Shown: positions 1-7,995 of the stretch, in pieces | Position numbering within the stretch: position 1 is the first letter of the stretch | Layout of the letters: the number at the start of each line of letters is the position of its first letter | Source: Aequitasia sp047973235 | GTDB taxonomy: Bacteria; Bacillota; Clostridia; Lachnospirales; Lachnospiraceae | NCBI GenBank assembly: GCA_047973235.1 | Contig: JBKEBP010000191.1 | Span: forward strand, 5,141 to 69,140 | Length of the DNA stretch: 64,000 nucleotides | Reading direction: 5' to 3' | Position numbers and translations under genes: made by a program | The notes under the pieces: model-generated | Database searches by the model: none | What the model saw: the letters and a program-made list of their open reading frames with translations, nothing else | Told to the model about the DNA's origin: nothing

Positions 1-327
1 ATCGTGTCTTAAGTCTGATGCTAACCCTGTTTTATCTCCAATAACTCTTACACGCATATTGTTCTTCATTGAACGCTTAATGCTTGTCTTCATATAGTTT
101 CTAAGAAGCTTCATAAGCGCCGCAACTTCAGACTCCGGTCTCTGCCAATTTTCAGTTGAAAACGCATATACCGTTAGATACTTTATTCCCAAATTCCACG
201 CATCTTCACAAATTTGCTCCACCGCTTTACTACCTTGATTGTGTCCCACATTTCTAGGTAATCCTCGTTGCTTAGCCCATCGTCCATTACCATCTAATAT
301 AATAGCAACATGATTCGGTACATTCAT
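1..327 (-). CDS. uppS: Undecaprenyl diphosphate synthase, N-terminal part (runs off window)
   Basis: This is a cis-prenyltransferase that condenses isopentenyl diphosphate onto farnesyl diphosphate to make the C55 lipid carrier for peptidoglycan. About 109 residues are visible; the C-terminal part lies left of the window. The family signature is plain near the N-terminus: HVAIILDGNGRWA, with the catalytic Asp, followed by GLPRNVGHNQGSKAVE and YLTVYAFSTENWQRP. I chose the ATG at 327 because an AAAGGAAAG Shine-Dalgarno site lies about nine bases upstream; two GTG codons just before it are less well placed. It follows frr on the same strand, as in many Firmicutes, but a hairpin with a U-run lies between them. 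The family assignment is certain. Confidence 0.95.
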   Translation of the reverse strand, partial: MNVPNHVAIILDGNGRWAKQRGLPRNVGHNQGSKAVEQICEDAWNLGIKYLTVYAFSTENWQRPESEVAALMKLLRNYMKTSIKRSMKNNMRVRVIGDKTGLASDLRHD

Positions 328-347
328 CACACGCACTTTCCTTTCGT

Positions 348-378
348 AAAAAAGGGTACCTTTATTAGACCGGCACCC
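348..378 (-). terminator. Hairpin with U-tract between frr and uppS
   Basis: On the minus strand GGGTGCC pairs with GGTACCC (one G-U pair; arms at 354-360 and 372-378) and is followed by six T residues. It has intrinsic-terminator form and lies upstream of uppS, so it either ends the pyrH-frr transcript or attenuates read-through into uppS. Confidence 0.6.
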
Positions 379-411
379 TCATTTCACTAAACTCTTTTAA
401 TCTCTAACAAA

Positions 412-963
412 CTATACTGTCATAACCTCTGTCGACTTAACTTCAACTGCCTTATCAACATTTTTAATATACTTATCTGTTACTTTTTGAAGTTCTTCTT
501 CTAAATCCTTGATTCCATCTTCAGAAATATCGCCGCCTTTTAGCTTCTTAATAGCTTCATTCCCGTCTCTTCTGATATTTCTAATTGCTACCTTTGCAGC
601 TTCGCCCTTTTTCTTAACATCCTTAACCAACTCTTTTCTTCTTTCTTCCGTCAGCTCAGGAAAAGCAAGTCTTATAAGATTTCCATCATTTGTGGGATTA
701 ATTCCAAGATCAGAAGTTTGAATTGCCTTTTCAATTTCTCCCAACATATTCTTTTCCCACGGGGAAATCTGAATCATTCTTGGCTCCGGAACAGAAATGT
801 TTGCAACTTGCTGAATTGGAGTGGGTGTTCCATAATAATTTATCATTATTCTGTTTAATACATTTGGGTTTGCCCTTCCTGCTCGTATTGTTCCAAGTTC
901 ACCCTCTAAATTTGTCATCGTCTTTTCCATCTTCGAATTGTAAATTTCTAATTTCTCGTTCAT
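412..963 (-). CDS. frr: Ribosome recycling factor
   Basis: With EF-G this protein splits the post-termination ribosome in the cytoplasm. The 183-residue length is normal. The helical-bundle/β-sandwich hallmarks are present: GELGTIRAGRANPNVL near the N-terminus (the conserved RAGRANP segment), TPIQQVANISVPEPRM, then LPELTEERRKEL-like text (FPELTEERRKELVKDVKKK) and RNIRRD. It lies about 40 bases downstream of pyrH and is presumably cotranscribed with it. It ends with TAG, which shows that TAG is an ordinary stop codon here. Confidence 0.97.
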   Translation of the reverse strand: MNEKLEIYNSKMEKTMTNLEGELGTIRAGRANPNVLNRIMINYYGTPTPIQQVANISVPEPRMIQISPWEKNMLGEIEKAIQTSDLGINPTNDGNLIRLAFPELTEERRKELVKDVKKKGEAAKVAIRNIRRDGNEAIKKLKGGDISEDGIKDLEEELQKVTDKYIKNVDKAVEVKSTEVMTV

Positions 964-1004
964 ACCTTTTCCTCCCTTATATAATATTTTTTTTATTTAA
1001 AATT

Positions 1005-1700
1005 TTATACTGTAACTTTAGTTCCATTAAATTTTCCCGAGACTGTGTTTGCAATTGAATTTTCTTCATTTAATCCAAACACCAACATTGGCATTTTATT
1101 CTCAAGACACATCATTGACGCCGTTAAATCTATTGCCATAAGCTTTTTATCAATCATCTCATCAATAGTTATCTCGTCATACTTTTTAGCATCTGAATTA
1201 ACTTTTGGATCACTATCATATATTCCATCTATTGCTTTAGCAAGAAGCATCATATCAGCTTCAATTTCAATTGCTCTTAGGACCGCCCCCGTATCTGTTG
1301 AGAAATATGGATGACCCGTTCCCCCGGCAAAGAAAATAACCTTTCCATTCTCCATTGATTCTAACGCAGCATCTTTTGAGAAAAGGCTTGTAAATGCTCC
1401 ACATGTGAATGGTGTAAATACCTCAGTTTTCATTCCGACATGTCTAAATATATCAGATACATATATGCAATTCATAACCGTAGCCAGCATACCTATTTGA
1501 TCAGCTTTAACCCTATCTATCGTCTCACTGGTTCGACCTCTCCAGAAATTTCCTCCGCCTGTAACGACAGAAACCTGAACCCCCTTATCTACAAGTTGCT
1601 TTACTTGCTTTGCTACGCTAATGCATGTAGCTTCATCGAATCCGGTTTTTTTATCTCCTGCAAGTGCCTCTCCGCTTAGCTTAAGTAATACTCTCTTCAT
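1005..1700 (-). CDS. pyrH: UMP kinase
   Basis: This enzyme phosphorylates UMP to UDP with ATP in pyrimidine nucleotide synthesis; it belongs to the amino-acid kinase family and is normally a GTP-activated hexamer. The 231-residue protein opens with the nucleotide-binding VLLKLSGEALAG, followed by VVTGGGNFWRGR and later FFAGGTGHPYFSTDTGAVLRA, all diagnostic of PyrH. An AAGGAG Shine-Dalgarno site precedes the ATG. It heads the pyrH-frr pair. Its classical upstream neighbours tsf and rpsB are found 13 kb away on the same strand. Confidence 0.97.
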   Translation of the reverse strand: MKRVLLKLSGEALAGDKKTGFDEATCISVAKQVKQLVDKGVQVSVVTGGGNFWRGRTSETIDRVKADQIGMLATVMNCIYVSDIFRHVGMKTEVFTPFTCGAFTSLFSKDAALESMENGKVIFFAGGTGHPYFSTDTGAVLRAIEIEADMMLLAKAIDGIYDSDPKVNSDAKKYDEITIDEMIDKKLMAIDLTASMMCLENKMPMLVFGLNEENSIANTVSGKFNGTKVTV

Positions 1701-1746
1701 AATGTAAACTCCTTCTTAATTGCTATGAAGAGTATAGCATATGACA

Positions 1747-2742
1747 CTAAAAAATGGAATAGTAAGTAGCCTTTACATCATCAATGTACTTGAGAAAATT
1801 CTTTCTGGTCGATTCCGGTTTTTCAATTACAACTTCATTCCCAAGACCCATTAACCACCCATAAAACTGTGGGCTTTCAATGACATCCACTCTAACAATA
1901 AAATGTGAGTCATCATACTTTCTTCTATAACAATCTTTCCCAAATCTATCGATGATAACACCTGCCATATGGTTCTTAGCTATGAGAGTTATTGTTTTGG
2001 AATCTCCCCCATACATTCCAAAAGTCATTCCACCATAATTAGACATTATCTCTTCGGCACTTTCATCAGTTTTAATTCGTTCTTTTTCCGATACCTTAAT
2101 AGAGGTCATCTTATCAACTCGGTAATGTCTTAGTTCCAAAATTTCATTATCTATACCTACTAAATAATAGTTTTCATCTTGCCATAACAAACCAATCGGA
2201 CTAATCTCATATACTTTGCCGTCTCTTCGAAGTTCCATCTCACCTTTTGGTGACCATTCAAAATATTTAAAAGTTATTGTTTTATTGTTAATAAGTCCTT
2301 CTTGAACTGCATCAACATTATAGTAAATACTTTCATTCATGCTTTTAATGCGTCCGGAAATATATACCTGTCTTTTTAACTGTCTCGCTTCTGTCTTACT
2401 GCACATACTTTCCAGCTTTTTTATAAGTACTTCTGATTTTTTTATTGTTATAAATTTAGAAGACTGCACCGCATCTACTAAAAGTTTAAGTTCCGGTAAT
2501 TCAAACTCTCTACTCGCTAGATAAAATCCATTATTTTTCCCTTTAATTGATATAATGTCAAATCCAAATTCCTTTAGTGCAGCAATATCAGCGTATATAC
2601 TTTTTCGCTCAGCTCTTATATTATTATTTTCTAACATTTCAATTAGTTTGGTTGTAGATATAGGACTATTAGGCTCTGAATTTGTAAGCAGCTCTTTCAT
2701 AATAAGAAGTATTTTTATTTTTTGATTATATGATTTAGGCAT
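1747..2742 (-). CDS. WYL-domain transcriptional regulator
   Basis: A 331-residue DNA-binding regulator of the YafY/PafC type. The N-terminus is a winged helix (about residues 1-75), with a recognition-helix region RAERKSIYADIAALKEFGF. The middle and C-terminus form a WYL sensor domain, around ISPIGLLWQDENYYLVGID and HYRVDKM, with a further WCX-like C-terminal domain around FGKDCYRRKYDDSHFIV. Such proteins usually respond to nucleotides or nucleic acid, but the ligand and targets here are unknown. It stands alone between the hydrogenase operon and pyrH and ends in TAG. The family is well supported; any link to the hydrogenase operon is only positional. Confidence 0.85.
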   Translation of the reverse strand: MPKSYNQKIKILLIMKELLTNSEPNSPISTTKLIEMLENNNIRAERKSIYADIAALKEFGFDIISIKGKNNGFYLASREFELPELKLLVDAVQSSKFITIKKSEVLIKKLESMCSKTEARQLKRQVYISGRIKSMNESIYYNVDAVQEGLINNKTITFKYFEWSPKGEMELRRDGKVYEISPIGLLWQDENYYLVGIDNEILELRHYRVDKMTSIKVSEKERIKTDESAEEIMSNYGGMTFGMYGGDSKTITLIAKNHMAGVIIDRFGKDCYRRKYDDSHFIVRVDVIESPQFYGWLMGLGNEVVIEKPESTRKNFLKYIDDVKATYYSIF

Positions 2743-2802
2743 AATAAGCCTCCACTTAGTTTTTCTCTTAATATTTTACCATACTTCACAACTCTTATGA
2801 AC

Positions 2803-2835
2803 AAAAAAAGAAGAGTTATGAAAACCTCTCCTTCT
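2803..2835 (-). terminator. Intrinsic terminator of the hydrogenase operon
   Basis: On the minus strand a ten-pair stem with two G-U pairs (arms at 2826-2835 and 2806-2815) is followed by a T-run, about 15 bases past the hydA stop codon. Confidence 0.7.
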
Positions 2836-2851
2836 CTTGAGACTAAATCAA

Positions 2852-4582
2852 TTATTTAAGTTTATAATTCCAGTCACGCTGATGTGTATGTAACAAATGA
2901 TGTGCTTTTTCGGATAATGGCGCTCCTAAAAATTCTTTGTACAAGACTCCTACTTCTTCATTTTCATGGGAATATCTAATTGGCGCATTTTTATCCAATG
3001 TATATAGCGTTTTAGCTCTTTTATCTACTCTTTCTTCTCCATCATTAATCGGCTGTCCGCCTCCACCGGCACATCCGCCGGGACAGGCCATAACCTCAAC
3101 AAAATCATATTCAGACTTGCCGCTTTGTATGTCTTTAATCAACTTGCGAGCCTCTCCAAGTGATGAAACAGCAGCGCATCGTACTTTATACCCATCAACA
3201 TCGACTTCTAATTCTCTCCTATCCGTATACCCTCTTACTACTTTAAATGCATCCGGATCGATGTTTTCATTCTTGATAAGGAAATAAGCCGACCTAAGAG
3301 CTGCCTCCATAACACCACCTGATGCTCCGAAAATAACTGCTGCTCCTGTTCCCTCACCAAGAGGACTATCAAACTCACTTTCTTCCAATTTAAGAAGATT
3401 AACATTATCAGTCTTCATAAATTGTATCATTTCACGTGTTGTCAGAACAGTATCAACGTCTTTAATACCGCTCGTAGCATTTACTTCTTCTACATCACAT
3501 TCATATTTCTTCGCACTACATGGCATTATAGAAATAACATGTATTCTGCTTGGATCTACATCAATCTTTTTTGCAAACCATGACTTAGTAACAGCACCAA
3601 ACATCTGCTGAGGTGACTTTGCACTAGATAGTTGATCTACCATATTAGGATACTCACTCTTTAAAAACCTTACCCATCCCGGACAACACGATGTAAACAT
3701 AGGCCACTTGTATTTATCCTTATTTGCAAGCTTATCAAGTAGTTCACTACCTTCTTCCATAATAGTTAAGTCTGCGGCAAAATTAGTATCAAACACATAG
3801 TCAAATCCTAATTTTTTTAATCCTGTAACCATCTGTCCCGTTGTCAGTTCATGTTCGTCATCTTTGTACAAATCAGCAAATCCCGCTCTAACTGCCGGTG
3901 CAACTTGAACTACTGTTACAATATCCGGATTGTGTAATGCATCATATACATGTCTGATATCCCTTCTTACTGTTAATGCTCCAACCGGGCAATGTGTTAC
4001 ACACTGACCACACGCTGAACAGTTTGAATCATTCATATCAACATTGTCTTTTATACCAACCGTTGTTCTATAGCCTGTATTCATTACATCCCATACTGAG
4101 AGGCTCTGAACCTTATCACATATACTCACGCAGCGCATACATTTTATACACTTTGATTTATCTCTTATTATTGGGAAATCCGTATCTGTAAAGCCTTCTT
4201 CCCATGCATTTTCATATGGAACCGTCATGATACCCATCATTTCAGTCACTTCTTGAAGACTACAGTTTCCATTCCTTAAACACGTTGGACAGTCATTATT
4301 ATGTTCCGACAATATTAATTGCAGGTTCGTTCTTCTAATATCACGAACTCTGGGACTGTTTGTATAAACAACCATTCCCTCTTCAACCATGTGATTACAC
4401 GAAGAAACCAATCTATCAATTCCCTCAACTTCAACAACGCATACACGACAGGCTCCTATTTCATTAATTTCCTTAAGGAAGCATAGCTTTGGAATCTTAA
4501 TCTCTAAGCTCTTCGCCGCTTCCATGATAGTTGTTTTCTCGGGAACGCTTGTAGCCTTTCCATCAATCGTTAAATTTACCAT
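2852..4582 (-). CDS. hydA: [FeFe]-hydrogenase catalytic subunit, CpI-like domain layout
   Basis: This enzyme makes or oxidises H2 at an H-cluster. The 576 residues match the size and layout of Clostridium pasteurianum CpI. An N-terminal 2Fe-2S domain (Cys in CFLKEINEIGACRVC and SSCNH) is followed by a His-ligated 4Fe-4S domain (HNNDCPTCLRNGNC) and two 4Fe-4S ferredoxin motifs (CIKCMRCVSIC, CSACGQCVTHCPVGA). The H-cluster domain shows all three signatures: FTSCCPGWVRF, IMPCSAKKYECD and EVMACPGGCAGGGGQP. All cluster ligands appear intact. The start overlaps the end of the upstream GltD-like gene by seven bases, so translation is probably coupled. Pairing with a GltD-like flavoprotein suggests the glutamate-synthase-linked class (group A2 in the Greening scheme, as I recall). 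Direction and electron partner in vivo are inference. Maturases HydEFG are not in the window. Confidence 0.93.
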   Translation of the reverse strand: MVNLTIDGKATSVPEKTTIMEAAKSLEIKIPKLCFLKEINEIGACRVCVVEVEGIDRLVSSCNHMVEEGMVVYTNSPRVRDIRRTNLQLILSEHNNDCPTCLRNGNCSLQEVTEMMGIMTVPYENAWEEGFTDTDFPIIRDKSKCIKCMRCVSICDKVQSLSVWDVMNTGYRTTVGIKDNVDMNDSNCSACGQCVTHCPVGALTVRRDIRHVYDALHNPDIVTVVQVAPAVRAGFADLYKDDEHELTTGQMVTGLKKLGFDYVFDTNFAADLTIMEEGSELLDKLANKDKYKWPMFTSCCPGWVRFLKSEYPNMVDQLSSAKSPQQMFGAVTKSWFAKKIDVDPSRIHVISIMPCSAKKYECDVEEVNATSGIKDVDTVLTTREMIQFMKTDNVNLLKLEESEFDSPLGEGTGAAVIFGASGGVMEAALRSAYFLIKNENIDPDAFKVVRGYTDRRELEVDVDGYKVRCAAVSSLGEARKLIKDIQSGKSEYDFVEVMACPGGCAGGGGQPINDGEERVDKRAKTLYTLDKNAPIRYSHENEEVGVLYKEFLGAPLSEKAHHLLHTHQRDWNYKLK

Positions 4583-6411
4583 TTTGCAGCCCTACCTCCT
4601 CTCAGTGATCCATAGCCATAATAATCACAGCGCAGGCACCTTTCCGATTCTTGTTTCAATTCCTCTTTGGTCATGCCAAGCTCTACCTCACTAAAATCAT
4701 TTTTACGTTCACACGCTTCTCTTTCCGGTAGTTCAACACGGCCACATTTCCTTCGGTTATTAAGATGCACATCAGGAATACTCACATCAACATCCAGCTC
4801 ATGATAGAAGCCCAAGTACTCATCAATATTAGCGGCAGCAACTTTGCCACCCTCTATCGCTCTAATAACAGTTGCTGGACCTGTAACACAATCGCCTCCT
4901 GCGAAAACGCCTTGATTTTCAGGTACATTACCATCATCGAGAGCTCCGATAGCACCGTATTTAATCTCTATACCTGAAGTCTCAAAATGTTTGTATTCGA
5001 TATTTTGTCCAATTGCAACAAATACAGTATCGCATTTAATTATTTCTTCCGGCTTATCTGCCTTTCTAGGCGCCGGTCTTCCTTTTCTATCACTAAGACT
5101 TATTATTTGTGGCTGTACTCTTAGTCCTATTACTTCTCCGGACTCATTCTTTTCAATTGCTAAAGGTACTTGCAGTGTTATCATCTCTACACCCTCTGCA
5201 ATAGCACTTTCTACTTCAGCAGCTAATGCCGGCATATCCTGCTGTCTTCTTCTATAAACAACTGAAACACTATCAGCCCCCATCCTAGCAGCTGATCTTG
5301 CACAGTCCATGGCAACATTACCACCACCTAATACTACCACCGTCTTACCGGTAAGATCCATCATTTTATCCTCACCGATGTTATAAAGAAGGTCTACAGC
5401 CGAAATCACACCTTCAGCATCCTCGCCTTCTATACCCATTTTCTTGTCAGTGTGTGCACCTATTGCAATATATACAGCATCGAATTTATCTCTTAAGTCA
5501 TGTAGCGGTAAATCATCACCAATTCTAACATTTGTATGTACTTTTACTCCCAGGCTAATTATTGCGTCAATGTCTTCCTGCAGTCTCTCTCTGGGGAAAC
5601 GATATGAAGGAATGCCATATCTAAGCATGCCGCCAAGTTTTGACTTTTCTTCAAACACCTCTACTTTATGACCCATAAGTGTAAGGTAATATGCCGCACT
5701 AAGACCACTTGGTCCACCTCCAACAATTGCAACTGATTTCCCTGTCCTCTTAGCTATGGGCTCATGTGGAACATTCTCACTGAAGTCAACTGCAGCTCTT
5801 TTAATTCCTCTGATGTTTACAGGTGTATCAATCATTCTTCTACGACATTTCCTCTCACACGGGTGCTCACAGACAAAAGCACATGTTGTCGGAAATGGAT
5901 TATCTCTTTTAATCAGTCTAACTGCATCATTATATTTGCCTTCATTCATTAAAGCTATATAACCCGGTATGTCTACGTTAGCAGGACAATCTGCTATACA
6001 AGGAACAGCTATAGTCGTAGCATCGATATTTCCCTTTTCTTCAATATACTTGACATATTCGTTATAACATTCTGTAACACCATGATGCACCATTCTTGCT
6101 GCCTCATATCCAATTGCACAATCTGCTGATTCATAAATATTTTGTGCTGTGTCCTTAATTAAGTCAATAGTGTTAACATCTGCTCGGTTTTCCAGTACAT
6201 CTTCAAGTAGATTTTGAAGCTTCTTAAGGCCAATTCTACAGGAAGCACATTTTCCACAGGTTTGTGCATGACACATCTTCAAAAAACCTAAGTGGAAGTC
6301 TGCAGGACATGAGTCCACAACGCCGGCAATCATTCTGCGTTCAAGATCCTGATACATTATATCAACGCTGGCTTGTACTGCATCTGACTTTTTCACTTGT
6401 AATCTGCTCAT
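4576..6411 (-). CDS. NuoF-type Fe-S / GltD-like FAD-NAD(P) oxidoreductase, hydrogenase partner
   Basis: A 611-residue electron-transfer flavoprotein with three parts. The N-terminus (about 1-125) carries the NuoF C-terminal Fe-S motif CGKCASCRIGL plus a later Cys. The next part (about 130-215) is the dihydropyrimidine dehydrogenase/GltD Fe-S domain, CIADCPANVDIPGYI and CAFVCEHPCERKCRR. A GltD-like flavin module follows, with the FAD motif VAIVGGGPSGLSAAYYL, the NAD(P) motif VVVLGGGNVAMDCARS and the closing FAD motif GVFAGGDCVTGP. The C-terminus adds ERCLRCDYYG. No FMN domain of full NuoF is present. The gene starts after GGAGG and overlaps hydA, so the two form an operon. The likely role is to pass electrons between NAD(P)H and the hydrogenase Fe-S chain; whether it bifurcates electrons cannot be told from sequence. 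Confidence 0.85.
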   Translation of the reverse strand: MSRLQVKKSDAVQASVDIMYQDLERRMIAGVVDSCPADFHLGFLKMCHAQTCGKCASCRIGLKKLQNLLEDVLENRADVNTIDLIKDTAQNIYESADCAIGYEAARMVHHGVTECYNEYVKYIEEKGNIDATTIAVPCIADCPANVDIPGYIALMNEGKYNDAVRLIKRDNPFPTTCAFVCEHPCERKCRRRMIDTPVNIRGIKRAAVDFSENVPHEPIAKRTGKSVAIVGGGPSGLSAAYYLTLMGHKVEVFEEKSKLGGMLRYGIPSYRFPRERLQEDIDAIISLGVKVHTNVRIGDDLPLHDLRDKFDAVYIAIGAHTDKKMGIEGEDAEGVISAVDLLYNIGEDKMMDLTGKTVVVLGGGNVAMDCARSAARMGADSVSVVYRRRQQDMPALAAEVESAIAEGVEMITLQVPLAIEKNESGEVIGLRVQPQIISLSDRKGRPAPRKADKPEEIIKCDTVFVAIGQNIEYKHFETSGIEIKYGAIGALDDGNVPENQGVFAGGDCVTGPATVIRAIEGGKVAAANIDEYLGFYHELDVDVSIPDVHLNNRRKCGRVELPEREACERKNDFSEVELGMTKEELKQESERCLRCDYYGYGSLRGGRAAKW

Positions 6412-6440
6412 TTTTTCCTCCTAAAATTTATATTTTCATT

Positions 6441-6469
6441 ATTATACCAAAGCATCTAATAATTGACAA
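6441..6469 (-). promoter_or_regulatory. Promoter of the hydrogenase operon
   Basis: On the minus strand TTGTCA (6464-6469) and TATAAT (6441-6446) are 17 bases apart, about 30 bases before the start of the GltD-like gene. The flank upstream is AT-rich, with repeated TTAACA-like words that could bind a regulator, though I see no clean operator. Confidence 0.7.
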
Positions 6470-6560
6470 ATTAGTTATTAATTTATCATTGTCTGTTAAT
6501 ATGTTGTCTTTCACGTTATTTGATTAACTGTTATGTTAATATTTTCTCAATAGTAGAAAA

Positions 6561-6591
6561 AAATAGACGGAGCATTTTGCTCCGTCTATTT
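6561..6591 (-). terminator. Intrinsic terminator of the hydroxyproline operon
   Basis: A 14-base perfect stem (6561-6574 and 6578-6591) with a three-base loop is followed on the minus strand by a T-run, a short distance beyond the proC stop codon. Confidence 0.85.
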
Positions 6592-6602
6592 AATATATAC
6601 TT

Positions 6603-7394
6603 TTAAAGTTTTTTAGCCACCTTTTCACTCTCTATCATCGCTTCTATAATTGCACTTCTAAACCCTCTTTCTTCTAAAACACGTACTGCTGCTATCGTAC
6701 TTCCTCCCGGTGAGCATACATTGTCTTTTAATTCACCCGGATGTTGCCCTGTTTCGAGTACCATTTTCGCACTCCCTAAAACAGCTTGTGCAGCAAACTT
6801 ATATGCTTTGTCACGTGGTATTCCTCCTAACACAGCCGCATCTGCCATTGCTTCTATAAACATGTAAACATATGCCGGCGATGACCCGCTAAGTGTTGCT
6901 GCCGTTTCCATTAGTTTCTCAGGAATAACATCACACTTTCCAAAGTTTGACAATAATTTTAATATCTTAGCTAACTCTTCGTCATTAATCTTATCATTAG
7001 GAGATACTGCTGTCATACCTTCACCAACAAAAGCAGGTGTATTTGGCATAATTCTCACAACTTTAGCAGCTTTCCCAAAACATTCTTCAAGCCATTTATG
7101 AGTCCTACCCGGTGCCATGGAGACAATTATCTTATTATCAGAAACATCCTTTATTTCCAAAATCACTTCTTCAAAGAATTGTGGTTTAATACCAAGAAAA
7201 ATAATGTCTGAATGCAAAGCAACTTCTTTATTATCGTCGGTCATTTTTATACCAAATTTTTCACTCGCTTTATTTCTACTTAATAAGCTTTTAGCCGAAC
7301 CACAGATATCCTCCGGTTTCACTTCACCTTTGCTTAATATTCCTGATAGTATTGCAGATGACATATTACCGGTTCCGATAAATCCAATCTTCAT
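6603..7394 (-). CDS. proC: Pyrroline-5-carboxylate reductase
   Basis: This enzyme reduces Δ1-pyrroline-5-carboxylate to L-proline with NAD(P)H. The 263-residue protein has the N-terminal Rossmann motif GFIGTGNMSSAI and the family block around ATLSGSSPAYVYMFIEAMADAAV, followed by the C-terminal SPGGSTIAAVRVLEERGFRSA. It is the last gene of the operon with HypD and its activase, and its ATG overlaps the TGA of the TetR gene by four bases. The context says that its substrate comes from dehydration of trans-4-hydroxyproline, giving a two-step route from hydroxyproline to proline. A separate biosynthetic proC may exist elsewhere. Confidence 0.96.
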   Translation of the reverse strand: MKIGFIGTGNMSSAILSGILSKGEVKPEDICGSAKSLLSRNKASEKFGIKMTDDNKEVALHSDIIFLGIKPQFFEEVILEIKDVSDNKIIVSMAPGRTHKWLEECFGKAAKVVRIMPNTPAFVGEGMTAVSPNDKINDEELAKILKLLSNFGKCDVIPEKLMETAATLSGSSPAYVYMFIEAMADAAVLGGIPRDKAYKFAAQAVLGSAKMVLETGQHPGELKDNVCSPGGSTIAAVRVLEERGFRSAIIEAMIESEKVAKKL

Positions 7395-7975
7395 CTTTTG
7401 TCCTCCTGTTTTGCTTTTAAATGTGATATTAAATACGGCATTGATTTCTTAGAATATTCACCGAGTGAATACTCTCCTTTCGACAAACACCAATCATATA
7501 CAAGCGCTCTTTCACACATAGAATAGAACCTCGTATACTCTGTTACAGTTCCTTCATTAGATATCTCGCCTCGAAATTGACCTTCTTCAATAATTTCAGT
7601 TATTAGTTTATAGTATTTTCTATTTTGATCCAGTAGACTTCTTTGCCCATGTGAAATCAACTGCGTCGAATAAAGTGATGAGAGTATATCCAATGAGATT
7701 TTTCTCTCCATCATTGAGTGAACTTCATAATTTAAGTTGAGAAGCTTGTTAAAACAGTTTTCACCTTCATCAATCTGCTTTTCCAGTTCTTCATAGTAAT
7801 CATCCAACACATCCGCAAGAGTTTTAAGCAAATCATCTTTTGTGTGAAAGTAATAGTAAAATGATCCTTTTGATGTGTTGGATTCGCGTATGATATCGTC
7901 AACGGTTGTATTATTAAACCCTTTACTATAAAATAATTCCCACGCTGCACTAACTATTATTTCTTTAACAGACAT
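7391..7975 (-). CDS. TetR-family regulator in the hydroxyproline operon
   Basis: A 194-residue TetR-type repressor. The N-terminal helix-turn-helix is clear: ELFYSKGFNNTTVDDIIRE followed by SNTSKGSFYYYFHTKDDLL. The C-terminal ligand domain has no recognisable signature. I take the ATG at 7975 (MSVKEII) because AAGGAG lies seven bases upstream; an ATG 18 bases earlier has no such site. The gene lies between hypD and proC, overlapping proC by four bases. Its likely task is autoregulation of this operon through the palindrome at 11283-11312. The inducer (hydroxyproline or pyrroline-5-carboxylate) is a guess. Confidence 0.88.
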   Translation of the reverse strand: MSVKEIIVSAAWELFYSKGFNNTTVDDIIRESNTSKGSFYYYFHTKDDLLKTLADVLDDYYEELEKQIDEGENCFNKLLNLNYEVHSMMERKISLDILSSLYSTQLISHGQRSLLDQNRKYYKLITEIIEEGQFRGEISNEGTVTEYTRFYSMCERALVYDWCLSKGEYSLGEYSKKSMPYLISHLKAKQEDKR

Positions 7976-7995
7976 AACTGGTCTCCTTAACATTT

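Noticed and set aside
6470..6545. Rex or FNR-type operator upstream of the hydrogenase operon
   Set aside because: Several TTAACA/TGTTAA words occur, but I could not find a correctly spaced inverted repeat; the region is simply AT-rich.
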